Part shown: positions 21,730 through 32,892 of the stretch, one piece after another
Layout: the number at the start of each line of letters is the position of its first letter
How positions within the stretch are numbered: position 1 is the first letter of the stretch
DNA from: Adiantum capillus-veneris
Taxonomy: Eukaryota; Streptophyta; Polypodiopsida; Polypodiales; Pteridaceae
Direction: 5' to 3'
Length of the DNA stretch: 64,000 nucleotides
NCBI GenBank assembly: GCA_014529385.2
Contig: CM043953.1
Location: 86,022,342 to 86,086,341 of the forward strand
Position numbers and translations under genes: made by a program
The notes under the pieces: model-generated
What the model was told of the DNA's origin: nothing
Seen by the model: only the letters and a program-made list of their open reading frames with translations
Database searches by the model: none

Positions 21730-23286
21730 GAAAGTGGAATTTACCCGCGATTGAATCCAAACCTCTTACCTGGAGATGGAGTGATCTTCCAACTCTCACG
21801 ACCGCATGGATTGTTACTTAATCGGTCTCTGCAAATGAATGCACTTGATGGCTATGAGATCACTGTATCATTCCAACTGTCAGCAGATTCAAAAATTTCA
21901 CAATGACTTCAACACAATTTTGCTTGCAGATTATTGACAGTATGTCCAATTTGGGTTTTGACAACTCCTGATATCTTAAATAGTCTAGGTCTATGAACAG
22001 GTTAAAAATGAGTCAAATCTGGCACAGAGGTACACCGATCGCGATTGTAGTACAGTGCCCAAATTTGATGAAAATTCACCAGCTTGTTCACTAGGATATT
22101 TTAAAGCTACCCACCAAATACTTTGGTATTCAAACCCCAAAAAGTCAAGCTTTTACCAGTTCTTGGTTGGAAGTGTCTGTTTTCCCGAATCTGTCAGTTT
22201 GACTTGATTTTGGTGTTTGTTTTGGGATATGAAAGCTATCTGGGGTTGTCCTGTGTACATGATCTCCCTCTGTATAGTATATACCCAATTTGATGTATAT
22301 GATCCTGATAAAAGTCAATTTCTATGTCAATATATCAATTTCCGACTTGGATCAATACTTAGATGATTTGACAGGTATTTTGAGGTTTTTGGCTCTTGGT
22401 CCTGTATACTTTTATGTTTATATACACCTGAGGATCTCACAGATGAAATATGGGCACAATCTAGCACTTAGGTACACCAATCGCGATCGTAGTACAATGC
22501 CCAAACTAGACCAAATTTGGTGTGCTTGTTGGCCAAGGTGTTTTGAGGCTATTTCCCCATCCACTTAGCATTTGGATCACAAAAAGGCAAGATTTTTCAC
22601 TTTTTGGGTTTGTTAGGCTAGTTTTGCCCAAGTAGCCTGATTTTCTTGATTTTTGATGTTTTTGGGTGTGGTTGCTTTAGACAAACTTATTTAGAATCTT
22701 ATCAAGAAGGCACATGTCAAATCTTGTACAAATCTAACATAGAGGTACATCGATCGCGATCGTAGTACCTGGGCAAAATTTGATGAAATTTAGTTTGCTC
22801 CCTTTGACAAGTGTCTTACAGTGTTTTGTGCTACCACTTGGTGATTTGAATCAATATCAACCCTGTTTGGTCAGATTTTCTAAATTTCCAGTCTTATGGC
22901 CTTTTTGCCAAAGTTATGGTTTCCTGGTTTCTCGACTCTAACTTTTGTCCCAAATCTGACTAGAATGCAAATTACTTATCCTACTCCTAAGTACATAAAT
23001 GAAAGAACGTAAAGAAATGAATCAAACAAAACAAACAAAACGAATTTTGGGTGAGATTTCAGTACTCAATCGAATTAGAGAAATTGAAGAGAAAAAATGC
23101 TTTGAACACTCTCACTCACAGCTCCCTAAATCTCCTAAGAGAGAATCTAGCCGGTCCACTAACTCTAGACTCCACTAAGCTCTAAACCCCTATCTAGCAG
23201 CCTAACTGAGGTGTAAAATGGAATTGTGGATTCATCTTCTTTTAAAGAGCTAATTGTGCACTCATTCACTCATCACCTAAGGTGCA
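21730..23286 (-). repeat. leader of element 1 with palindrome-B repeats
   Basis: The untranslated leader between PBS and gag carries three copies of the CGATCGCGATCG-cored dyad at 22029-22053, 22471-22495 and 22744-22769. The spacing 22471 to 22744 is 273 bp, the same as between the copies at 10608 and 10881. Flanks share loose similarity (a GCCCAAA and TTTGATGAAA pattern after the motif). No gene. Confidence 0.65.
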
Positions 23287-23305
23287 TTCCCCGGCAATGG
23301 CGCCA
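23287..23305 (-). other. primer-binding site, tRNA-Asp type
   Basis: The minus strand reads TGGCGCCATTGCCGGGGAA, one base from the common plant Ty3 PBS complementary to the 3' end of tRNA-Asp. One base separates it from the ...TAAACA end of the LTR at 23307. Confidence 0.85.
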
Positions 23306-23306
23306 A

Positions 23307-24190
23307 TGTTTACGGGTCGTCGTGACGGACGTCCATAGCATAGCTCTCACGCATCAACATAAAATATCAATACAAGGGAAGCGACCAGGATGAGGCACAC
23401 TAGGGTGTCAATCCTAATGAAGTGAACTTGAAGAGATGCAACTACTAATTCTACAAGAAATTCAAATGCACTAAAGCCAAGTAATCTGCCTATGTCCTTC
23501 TATACAGCTCTATAGTCATCACGCCCCTTTACTATGCAAATCATATCGGATTCGCACGAAACTTGAAGGGAAGCTACAGGGCACTATTAGGAGCATATCC
23601 TATCACTGTCACAGCATTCTGGAGAGGTACAAATATCACAATCGTTCATCCCAAAGTCAGCAAAAACAGTGAATAAGTGATCCTAAAGGGTCGTTCTAGG
23701 GTCCCTAAAGCCTCTCCTAGGGTCAAAACAACATAAAATACACATATAAGCACTCAAAACAGCGATTTAAGGTCTCAAGATCGTAGTTAAAAACCTACAC
23801 CGAATCTTGAATGATTACACTTGAATGGAAGAGCAAAGTAAGAGTAACACAATGCAATAAATGAATCTGAATTTGGATTACCGTAGCGACAGTAGCGAAG
23901 ATTACAAGTTGGAGCAAGATAGAGCTCTCAAACTTATGTTGTCTTCTTCACATAAAAGAGGATAATGTTCAAACTTACAAAACTGACCTTTATAGTTTAG
24001 GTCTTTACAAATGGCTTGTCCGGCCAAAAAGTCCTAAACTTCTAACTGGATCTCCACTATACAATTGCTCCCAAAAAAATAATCATAAATTCTTTTACAA
24101 GTTCTCGGCTTAGAGATGCTCTCTTACAAAAGAATTTCACAAGGGTTTCCCACTAAAATGTGACTCCTTCTCTGGAAACCGCAGCTTCGT
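23307..24190 (-). mobile_element. 5' LTR of element 1 (outer end unclear)
   Basis: The inner end is fixed by the CA terminus next to the PBS (TGTTTACGGG on the plus strand at 23307). A TATAAAGG box lies on the minus strand at 23987-23994. The outer boundary is placed before the Tat-like sequence that begins at about 24.2 kb; the true TG end was not identified and the LTR may be truncated there. Confidence 0.6.
23987..23994 (-). promoter_or_regulatory. LTR TATA box of element 1
   Basis: TATAAAGG on the minus strand inside the LTR, about 680 bp before the PBS. This is a plausible U3/R promoter element. Confidence 0.35.
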
Positions 24191-24199
24191 CCGCCAAAC

Positions 24200-26040
24200 A
24201 GGGGGGCTAGGCAACCCGCTTGAGAAAACAATGCGGGTAGCAGGTGTCAGCTTTTGTGCATATCGTTGTGGTTTTGGAGTGCTTTTGGTTGTCAGTTTAG
24301 TGTTGCAATTTTTTTAGATGCAATAAACATGTCTTTGGTTGAACATGAATGTTCAATTGGGGGGTGGGCAATGATGGTGCAACCAAAGTTGGTCCGCGCT
24401 TGGAAGTGTGCAATGCAATGTTGTGTATGCTAGCAGGCGCATGGCAAAGGGCTAAAGTAGGAATGAAGGCCCTTGGCGAGCAGGTCATGGCAGAAATGTA
24501 TGTCTTATGCGGTTTTTTAGGTCAAAGAGGCTCCAGAAGAGCCAATTGGAATGGAATTTGAAAGTGTCCAAAGTGCAGGGAATGTGTCCTAGAATGAAGT
24601 GTTCAAGATGCTCTAGAAGCCGGTCCAGACGGCTCGTCAAACGGAGCTTCGGTGTGACATACATGCCAGTTCAAAGTTAGAAGGCTTTGCAGATCCACGA
24701 CGGATAAGGCGGGTACAGACAAGCAGACAGAATCAGGATCAATGGATACACATGGTGTTTGAGGTGTGGAGCATGCTGGTCTTTTTGGATTGCCATTTTG
24801 AGGTCAGACGAGCAAGTTATGGCCTGTGGAATATTTGCCAGGGTTCCGGTATGTGCTCACCGGGCCACGTGGTAGGCGCACTGACATGGACTTTTTTGAG
24901 CTTGCTGGGGTTCTAGAAAATTGCATGCAAGGTGGGGAGTCAACCAAAATTTATGACTCGCAGATCGAAGTCGTGGGCAGTGAGATGGGCCCAATTCAAA
25001 TTGACAGATAATCATGGCGGGAAGGGGTCAGATGGTTTTCTCCATTTTGGGATGTGGTATCTGAGGCCACGACGCCAAATTGTGGAGAAGCTTGAAGATG
25101 TCGGAGTTGACAAGTGGAGGTTCTATGTGATGTGGTCGAAAAGTTCATACGGCAAGCCCTGTGTGTGTTCTAAGCACCGGTGCATAGGAAACAGGTGCTA
25201 AAAGCCCCTTGGTATAATTCAAAAAGGAAAAATTGTGGGCTGGAGTTTTTTTCATTAAGTCAAATGAAGTAAAAAAAGAAGGCTTTTTTCCTTGTTAAAG
25301 GAGAAGGTGAAGTGAGAAAAGGGAGAGGAGGTGGTTTCGAAAGAAGGAAGAGAGCTTTTCTTTTTGGAAAAGGAGGAGAATTGGAAGAGGGAGGTTTTTC
25401 ACGCGCTCGGTGATTGAAGCCAACATGCAAGGCAAATCGATGGAAAGCAGTTCGGAAGGGAAAGTGCTCTGCAGGAGAAGAAACCAGTGAGGGCTGCCAA
25501 GAAGAGAAGCTTTTGGTAGAGCGCAGCCAATGGTGAATCTCACGTTGAGGTGTGTGTCGACTGAGTCGAATCTCGAGGGAGGTGTGTGTCCCCTCTCTAC
25601 AAATTGGTGATGGCCATGGTGTGGCCTAGAGCACACTCTACAAATCTTGTACATGGTGTTTTTCATTGAAGGAGAAGTGGTCATTGTCGGGTTTTGTTGT
25701 CATCTCTCTCCCTTTCCCCCCTTTCTTCTTGCTCGTCTCCAGGGTGTATGGTGCCAGTGCGTGTTAGCGTGTGCGTCTCAGCGGGCCCCATGTGTGTGTG
25801 AGAGAGAAAGAGAGAGAGGTGTTGAGTTGTGGAAGAGCTGGAAGCGGGCAAGATCGGTGTGATCGCTGTCTGAGGATTTTTCAAAGCATATGTGCATTGG
25901 GCAAAGTGTATGTGAGGCCCTGCTAGTGAAAACTGTTTTTTTGAAGGTGTTTTTGAGAGGACAGGGGTATTGTGAATACCTTGAGCTATATAGGGATAGT
26001 TGTTTGTGTGTTGTGTGTGTTCCCCATTCCCCCTCTTCAA
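24200..26040 (+). mobile_element. Tat-family 3' end with solo LTR (plus orientation)
   Basis: The plus strand here matches, in reverse complement, the 3' untranslated region and LTR of the Tat element at 45.07-47.39 kb. Matching landmarks are the 'ggggggctaggcaaccc' end of pol (about 24204), the polypurine tract 'attggggggtgggcaatga' just before TGGTGCA at about 24377, and the terminal CCCCCTCTTCA at 26030-26040. The LTR is therefore about 24377-26040. The rest of the element is missing upstream, so this is a 5'-truncated fragment abutting element 1. Confidence 0.7.
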
Positions 26041-26772
26041 TGCACTTAGAAAATGGTTATCTACAGATAGCTCTTAGATAACACTAGAATTGTATAATGA
26101 ATTTCAAAGATTATCAAAAAATTGGTTCATAGTAGGTCTAGACAAAGCTCTAATTTTCCCACAACTCTCATTCACAAAAATTAACGCATTCCTAAGGTTA
26201 CCAATAACATCTCAAGACACTTAGAAAATTTGGGTTATTCTCTTCCGATACTAAACTACTAGTACTTTTTCCCACCCATAAAATGCATAAACATAAATTC
26301 AAATGGATATATGATGCCTTGAATTGTGTCTTTATAGACGTCACCAAAGATATCACTCTTTGTATGGACTTTATATTAGTAGAGTTTGAAATCGTCTGTG
26401 ACTCTAAACAAAAAATATGCTATAACTTTCTGCATATACACTCAACCCCTTCAAGATAACAAAGAACTCTACAAAGGTTTTTCTTAACCTCCTTAAATAG
26501 AATTTTCATCCTTTTACAGTAGATATTACTCAGTGTTATGAGAATATTCCCATAGAAGGAGATCTTGGGCTTAAAGATGTACTATCACAGGTTATCAAAC
26601 TAGCTTTTATTCATGCTAGGAAGAAGGGTTTCTTCTACATTTTTCTTTCCAAAAAACCTAATTGGATAAAAAAGACACACTCATCCCACCTCTTGCACTT
26701 CAATGAAGAGAAGCTGTGTCTAAATATATCATGGTTACTTGATAATTGCACCATTCTCTCTCGAGGACAATG
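26041..26772 (+). pseudogene. Penelope-like RT, 5' part
   Basis: The plus strand reads diverged RT segments: KFKWIYDALNCVF with MDFILVEFE (about 26295-26380), then one open stretch from about 26520 with DITQCYENIPIEGDLGLKDVLSQVI, HARKKGFFYIF and LDNCTILSRG up to 26770. The 'D-x-x-x-C/Y-Y-x-x-I-P' and helix order are those of the fingers and palm A motif of Penelope-like reverse transcriptases. The coding sequence stops at the poly-T edge of a LINE and resumes at 31136. Stops and frame changes show it is dead. Family call by eye only. Confidence 0.5.
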
Positions 26773-26928
26773 TTTTTTTTTTTTTGGCAAAACTCACAAT
26801 TGTGAGTGAATAGTATTAAGAACATCAGAATATACACCAATCTCGAGCTCCGATCGAGCCTTGAGGGTCAAAGGACTACAAGTTTTCTGCTTGACATAGA
26901 GACCACAACTACTCCTAGGCTTTACTTA

Positions 26929-28355
26929 TTACAAGATGTCATGTATTGTTCTAGACCAGTCCTCTGAGGCTTGTTTGCCTCCGATCATGTGGATCGTCAC
27001 TCTGCTATCTTGTATTATTTCACCAAACCCTGACACGGCCAGATCCCCCTCAAACACACGGCGGTTCCTTTCTTGCCAGCCTGTTACTACCAAAGAACAG
27101 ATCATTCTTGAAGAACTTAATTTTCCATGTCCTTTGAATCCACTTGCATATTTTTCCAGGCATGCCACTGATTGCCTGGCATCCTATGAGAAGGTGGGCT
27201 AGGTCTTCACTAGCTATTATGCACTCCAAGCAACGATCGGACTCGATTCCTCTTTCTTATATCTTCATGCCTGCTGGCAGAGCACCTCACATCACTTTCC
27301 ACAAAAATATCTTCATATATTGAGGCCACCTTGGCTTCTAGATGTTCTCCATGACTCCCTCCCACCTTTTTTCTGTCCAATGATTCTTCCATAGTTTGTT
27401 TAGGGATCTACACCAATTTTCCTCGTGCATTGATGCATGGTAAATGCCTTTAGAATGTGGTTTCCAAAAGAGACTACTCCCGCGCCATCTCCAAGCGTCC
27501 CATTCAAAGTTGGATTCACAAATTGGCATCACCACCTTATCAAGCTCTTTCATCACCCTGTAGACTAGTAAAATCTCAAAGCCATTCAGTTAAAATTGGG
27601 TGGCTAAAAACTCAACAGTTTTCCAACACTTCCTATTACCATCTGAGAATTGCTCAAGTCGAACGAGCCCCTTATTATTCACATTCCTAGCCATTTCAAT
27701 AGGAGCTATGTGGCCGCCTCAATATTTTAGAGAGCCAAGGGGACCAGTGAAAAATGGAGTTCTTAAAGTATCTGGTTGCTTACCCCCATTCCAGAACCTC
27801 AGCCGCACTTTTGTACTTCCTCATTAGCTCCCTTGAGAGTCCACCAGATCTAAGATAAGACCACTTCGAGGCAAGAAGTCTGTCGTGCATCACAACCCCC
27901 TTCCACTTTTCCCGTTTCAATCGCCGTTTTAGTGCATCAATCATTTCCTTGGTCATGATAGGCCAAGGTTGGTCGTGTTTAGCCAATGAGACCATAAACT
28001 TGGCACAAAGGGCCTCAGCATGGGATACAGGGTTAAGAATGTCGTGCCCTCCTTGGTCTAATGGGCGAGAAACTACCTCCCATCTAGCCCACTGCCATGG
28101 CCGGGAGGTTTTCATGTTGTTCTTCCAAAGAAACCTTTTCATTGGTTTTAAGAATTCTTTCCAATTACACTTAGCCATCTTGAGAACGGGGCTGAGGAAA
28201 GAAATATACGAGATCATAAAAGCATCAATCACTCTAATCCGGATTTGGAAGGCGAGGAGAACAAACTCCCATCTTCTCATTTTTGAACTTATTTTTTCAA
28301 GGACCCATTGAAATCTTTTCCTGTGGGTTACGTCCACCCCAACGGGGGTTGCCAA
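26929..28355 (-). pseudogene. LINE ORF2 C-terminal region
   Basis: The frame at 28355-27780 has KRFQWVLEKISSKMRRWE and the WARWEVVSRPLDQGGHDILNP block that follows RT in plant L1 ORF2 proteins. Broken pieces continue at 27556-27338 (FEWDAWRWRGSSLFWKP) and 27168-26929, where WQERNRRVFEG matches the usual tail before the stop. Frames change at least twice. Confidence 0.75.
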
Positions 28356-28442
28356 GTGTTTGAATATACTCCCTTTTGAGATAATCTCTCCTGTCCAGAT
28401 TGCAGGGTCAAAAGAGTCATTCTCTGACAGGGATATTAGTCT

Positions 28443-29390
28443 TCACTTCTCTATAATGCACTTGGATCCCGAGGCCACGGAAAATGTTTGCACAATCTCT
28501 AGAGCTCTCATGACAACTTGAGGGCACACCTTCAAGAACAGGAGCGAATCATATGCGAAAATTTTGGCCAGTAGCTGGTCGTTGCCCGGTAATGCCAGAC
28601 CTTGAATCTCTCCCCTTGCAGCACTGGCTTTGAGCATTGTAATGAGAGGATTCGACCTGATGGCAAAAAGCAAGGGGGCCAGGGGACATGCTTGCTTAAT
28701 AGACCATTTAACCTCAAAAGAGCCCACAATTCTGTCATTAAATAAGAGTTCTGATTGGCTGCCAACGCCTAGTGTGCGTATGAGGCGACAAAGGCGAGGC
28801 CCAAAGCCTAGAGCTCCCATGACTTCTTCTATATAGAACCATTCTATTCCATCATAGGATTTGTCGAGGTCCACCTGCAGCAAGATGCACTCTTGCTTGG
28901 AGAAGGATGCATACTCTATTCCTACCATTGCTGCCAAGATATTGTCATATATAGATCTCCCTTTAATGAACCCATGTTGATGGGGAGAGATGATCCGACT
29001 CATGAGGGGGCAAGTCTGAGAGCTATCGCCTTGGCAATAATTTTGTATGCTACTGACATCATCGTAATGGGACGCCAATTTTTAAGTTTGAGAGCAATAG
29101 ATCTGTTTGGGGATGGGCTTGATGAGCCCTCTCTTAACACTTGCATCCAACAACTCTTCGGAAACAACTTGATTGGCCATCCGTGTGATTGGACCCTTGA
29201 GATCAGCCCAAAATTCTGGAAGAATTCAGCCGTCAGTCCATCCCAACCGGGGGACTTTTCATTACCAAGAGATTTTAGTGCCACTAAGCATTCCTCCTCA
29301 GAGAAGGCCTTTTCCATGCGGTTGGCTTCCTCCTGGGGAACCTTCTTTTCAACACTCTCAAGTAAAGATTCTCGGGCTTCTACCACTTCC
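28443..29390 (-). pseudogene. LINE reverse transcriptase
   Basis: RT motifs in order: EKSPGWDGLTAEFFQ, LKNWRPITMMSVAYKI, HQHGFIKGRSIYDNIL, ILLQVDLDKSYDGIEW, IKQACPLAPLLF and the catalytic box FAYDSLLFL. The box should be F-A-D-D; the first Asp reads Tyr (codon 28551-28553), so polymerase activity is lost. A frame change lies near 29000. Confidence 0.8.
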
Positions 29391-29525
29391 TGAGATTGGA
29401 TCTCTCGTTAGCCAATAATCTGGTTGAGATACTTGAGCATAAGTCCAACCATCTCATCTTGGTTTTGAATTGTATTCCCTTTCTCATCATCTAGCACTTG
29501 CAGGCGGCCTCGACTCTTCTCACTT

Positions 29526-29855
29526 TCAGAGCCCTAAAAAATGTGCTTGGTTATAAGGCTTTGGTTGGAGGAAAGTTTCCCTAGAGAGCAATCTCGCCTT
29601 CTTAATTTTCTCCAGCTGTTCCTTGGCCAGGTGAGATTTAGCTTCAAGCCATCGCTTCTGCTCATCCTCAGTAGCCAGTCCGGCAGCCTTCCTAGAGGCT
29701 AATTGCGCTACCTCCTCTATGAGATGTTTGATTTGTGCCTCATTAGCTTTTTTAACCCGAGGACCCAAAGTTTTGATAGCTTTTTGGACACTCCGAACAA
29801 ATATATTCCAAGCACTAGGTTTGTTCAACCCCACATCTTTCTTGAGCTTTCCCAA
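29526..29855 (-). pseudogene. LINE ORF2 linker between endonuclease and RT
   Basis: A 109-residue helical, Lys/Glu/Ala-rich segment (QLASRKAAGLATEDEQKRWL) in the usual place between endonuclease and RT. Upstream of it the sense strand carries a 36-base poly-G (29943-29978). Confidence 0.5.
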
Positions 29856-29940
29856 CGCTTTCTCGGTGATGCTTCTTAAGAGAGGGTCTTTGAACAGGTG
29901 TGACCCTATAACAAGAAGCTTTTTCTCCCCTCTCGAGGAT

Positions 29941-29942
<2 letters not shown>

Positions 29943-29978
<36 letters not shown>
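29943..29978. repeat. 36-base poly-C tract
   Basis: An uninterrupted run of 36 C on the plus strand, inside the LINE between endonuclease and RT. Confidence 0.9.
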
Positions 29979-29999
29979 TTATCTTTCTTGAGTTGTAAG

Positions 30000-30703
30000 T
30001 GTAATGGCATGTGATTGGAGAGGCTTTTTGTTGAGATTACCTTCATCTCTAACGTCGATGAGATCCAATCAGCTTGATGAGAGTAGTAGCATTTGTCGAG
30101 TTGGGAGGCAGTGTGGGTATACTAAAGGCTTGTGTAGGTGAATCCAGGCATGCCGTTCCATGGGCCCACTTCCCACAAGTCAATCATAGCCCACTTCTCA
30201 CATAAGCTCAGCCATTTATACTTTTCTAAGCCAGCTAGTACATTGGTGGAGCCTGTTCTGTCCTTGCTTTTCTCGACCATATTGAAATCTCCAACCATTA
30301 GCCACTCCCCTTCAATCGTAGTATCCCTGAGCTGCATCCACAGTTTAGCTCTATCCTTTGCATTGCAAGGGCCGTAAACATTAACTATGGTGATAGGTGG
30401 ATTGTCCCATCTGATTCTAGCACCAAGGACTCTTCCGGAGGGGTGGTTTAAAACCATCTTTGGTATTAAGTCTCTGTCAGCAATGAACAAGACACCATTG
30501 AAACCATCGCTTCCTTCCCCATAAAAGAGAAGTTTCTTTCCTACATCCTGTTTTCTCTTGCTACGAGCATCCAAATGGTGCTCTTGGATGGCCCAGCAAT
30601 TGACCAACTTCTCTTTCTTTACTTCTTCCCAAAAGAGAGTGCCCCTCTTCTTGGTTTTTAATCCCTTCACATTCCAAGAGTGAATAGAGAGAGTATCTAT
30701 CAT
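30000..30703 (-). pseudogene. LINE AP-type endonuclease
   Basis: SIHSWNVKGL, WAIQEHH, ITIVNVYGP and LMVGDFNMV are the N, E, Y and D motifs of the L1 apurinic-like endonuclease that nicks the target. After an in-frame TAG at 30122 the same frame continues to SNHMPL; the usual S-D-H motif has Asn for Asp there, so the catalytic site is damaged. Confidence 0.8.
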
Positions 30704-30759
30704 CGAGAAAGGGGGACAAATTCTTCTGCCTCCAGGAACTCTTCAACAGAGTTCCCCAT

Positions 30760-31026
30760 TCAGGTTGTCCTCTTCATTGGCTCCTTTTCTGTTGGAACCT
30801 GCATGATATCTAGCTTGGACGTGGAAAGGTCCTCTTGATTCATCTTCCCCAAAACTTTGAATATGTTGTCATATAGGAAAGGAGGCTTTGGGACATCCGG
30901 CGGGAGACCATTGATTTGACCCAAGGCCCTAACGTTCGCTTTAAGCCATTTACATGAAATATGAGATACTTGTTGCCAGCCCTCATCTTTTGACCTAAGA
31001 GTTGGAGACATCACGATCTTCTGCAT
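30760..31026 (-). pseudogene. LINE 5' fragment, possibly ORF1 C-terminus
   Basis: An 88-residue frame with SCKWLKANVRALGQINGLPPD lies before the endonuclease frame. Its position suggests the end of ORF1 or the ORF1-ORF2 spacer. No knuckle or RRM is visible. Confidence 0.3.
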
Positions 31027-31135
31027 TACTAGGGTGGTTGTTCTTTGCTGAGCGGTGGATGAAAAGCGGTAGCTTTGGGTGGTCTTGCCCTTACCCCAGT
31101 TCCCATGATCTTGTATTTTTTCTTGGATCTAATGT

Positions 31136-31796
31136 ATTCAAGGATACTATTTTAACCACAGCCTAGGCATCCCCATGGGCTTCTCCTGCTCCCCGTTTAT
31201 GTGTAATATATACCTTGCCTTCTTTGAGTACAAATGGTTTCTCAGAGCCATGGGAGTTAAAAATGATAAACTTTTACTATTTAGACACACTTCCATGTAT
31301 ATGGATGACATACTAAGCATCAACAATAGGTCTTTTTTGGAAGAGATCATCCATATATATCCTAAACTGCTTAAAAATTGAACCAACTTTTGTGCAAGGG
31401 TTCACTACATCCAATGGATTTTTCTACACTTCAGTACAATTCCTTAACTTTTTTGTTTGTCTTCATATACCTTGTGTTGGAGAGTATGACAAAAAAATTC
31501 ATGGAAAAGGGATCTCGTGAACCTTCCACCTTTTGAGTTCATAAAAAGAAATAGTAATAGACCCCACAAAGCTGCTCTTAGCACTTGTATCAATGTGCTT
31601 TACTTAATAACTTACTCCTCTTCCAACTACCTCCTTGCTTGGGAAGATATTAAGTTACTTATACAAAAGTATTATCTTAATGGCCTCAAAATATGCGACA
31701 TAATTGATAAAATTCTATTGTTACTTACTCAACGTGACTGGTCTGGGTTACACTTCAACCATGATGTTCTCATCTCTGCAATAAGGTAGAAGGCCC
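31136..31796 (+). pseudogene. Penelope-like RT, 3' part
   Basis: The plus strand resumes with GYYFNHSLGIPMGFSCSPFM, the IPMG motif B of Penelope-like RTs, then HTSMYMDDILSIN, the catalytic Y-x-D-D box, followed by FLEEIIHIYPKLL. After stops and a frame change near 31515 the thumb-like NLPPFEFIKRNSNRPHKA and SSNYLLAWEDIKLLIQKYY follow to a stop at 31789. No GIY-YIG endonuclease is seen before the frame ends. Together with 26041-26772 this forms one RT split by the LINE. Confidence 0.55.
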
Positions 31797-32021
31797 ATTC
31801 ACAATGGGCCTACTATCGACCCATTGTGTTTGGTGCCTTGGACAAGGTGGGTACACCATAGCAAACTCAAAACTACCTCCCGAGAGGTGTCTCCGGTCAA
31901 AATTTTAAACTTTAAGAAAACGATTAGAATGAAGTCCTATACCGTGGGAAAACGCTAGACTGAACAAACTTTATTCCAAACAAAATATTATCACAACTTT
32001 GCAAAAATAAGTCCTATTACA

Positions 32022-32025
<4 letters not shown>

Positions 32026-32113
<88 letters not shown>

Positions 32114-32140
32114 GAGAGAGAAATAGACAGAGAGAGAGAG
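32026..32140. repeat. AC then GA microsatellite
   Basis: About 30 bp of AC followed by about 55 bp of GA with interruptions. The same TG/CT pair is shorter in the other R copies (56.30-56.35 and 60.18-60.23 kb). Confidence 0.9.
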
Positions 32141-32598
32141 AGCGCTAAAGTTGTTTTGTAGGTTATCGTTATCAAAATAAATAACTGAAAATTGACTATG
32201 TAAAAACCTTCCCATGGTGCCCTGCAAGTGGCGTCAAAGACACTACTTCTTGTACCACCTTTGCTTGTTTCCACCGAAGAGCATCCACATTCCATGTTGT
32301 AGGCAAATTTTCATCTCTCTTTGTGCATATCCTTTTTGCAATTGGCCATCCTAGCACAATGTTGGTCGAGTTGGTGACGCCATCTAACATAGCCTTGAGC
32401 CCAACTTTCTCTTTGCACTAGAAAATAGAAAGATGACATCTCAACATGGCTGCCTCAAGCCCCTATCCTAGTGTGATACACATAGAAGAGTCCTTATCCC
32501 ATCATATGAGGTCTTTGAGTGAAAGATTTTTCAAAACAGTATTATATGCGCTAATGAAACTCTTCATTTCTACCATTGAAATGGTCACCGCCCCTCGT

Positions 32599-32599
<1 letters not shown>

Positions 32600-32629
<30 letters not shown>
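32600..32629. repeat. 30-base poly-C tract in repeat R
   Basis: A run of 30 C. The homologous place in the other R copies is a shorter G run (44838-44849 and 59713-59722), so the length varies among copies. Confidence 0.9.
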
Positions 32630-32630
<1 letters not shown>

Positions 32631-32848
32631 CAGGTCATGGTATGGCATGGGGTCTAGGATGGAGGAGAATCGATCCAAATTGAGGGACGGTGCATGGATT
32701 TGAACTCTACCATTCGATCGCAACTAGAAGTGAGCTACCATGAATAAGGAGTGGACTAGGGGTGAACACAACACCCTAAAGTTCAATGCTCGGATTTTAT
32801 CCCAACCCTAGTTTAATGTCCTTATGGGGTGCAATCTAATTCTTGGAC

Positions 32849-32892
<44 letters not shown>

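Larger units (their letters stand above)
10600..24195 (-). mobile_element. Ty3/gypsy LTR element 1 (decayed, no 3' LTR found)
   Basis: Minus-strand element in the order 5' LTR (23307 to about 24190), PBS (23287-23305), leader repeats, gag (21.7-18.8 kb), protease (about 17.8-17.4 kb), RT remnant plus RNase H (16.5-15.5 kb), integrase (15.1-13.8 kb) and an extra 3' frame (13.9-12.7 kb). Domain order PR-RT-RH-INT and the GPY module of integrase define Ty3/gypsy. The tRNA-Asp PBS and the large gag with Cys-His knuckles fit a plant Athila/Tat-like branch. Several frameshifts, stops and an RT deletion make it non-autonomous. The left boundary is uncertain because I see no second copy of the LTR. 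Confidence 0.75.
26773..31135 (-). mobile_element. L1-type LINE, minus strand, 5' truncated
   Basis: The 3' end is a run of 13 T (minus-strand poly-A) at 26773-26785. Reading on the minus strand: a short upstream frame (31026-30760), AP endonuclease (30.7-30.1 kb), linker, RT (29.4-28.45 kb), the conserved post-RT region (28.36-27.78 kb) and a C-terminal tail (27.56-26.93 kb). About 4.36 kb long. It interrupts a Penelope-like RT. The possible target duplication (CGAGGACAATG at the left, CAAGGATACTA at the right) matches only 7 of 11 bases. Confidence 0.8.

Noticed and set aside
25681-26040. 119-residue minus-strand frame similar to one at 40715
   Set aside because: Both are LTR sequence of the Tat family; similarity reflects DNA homology, not a protein.
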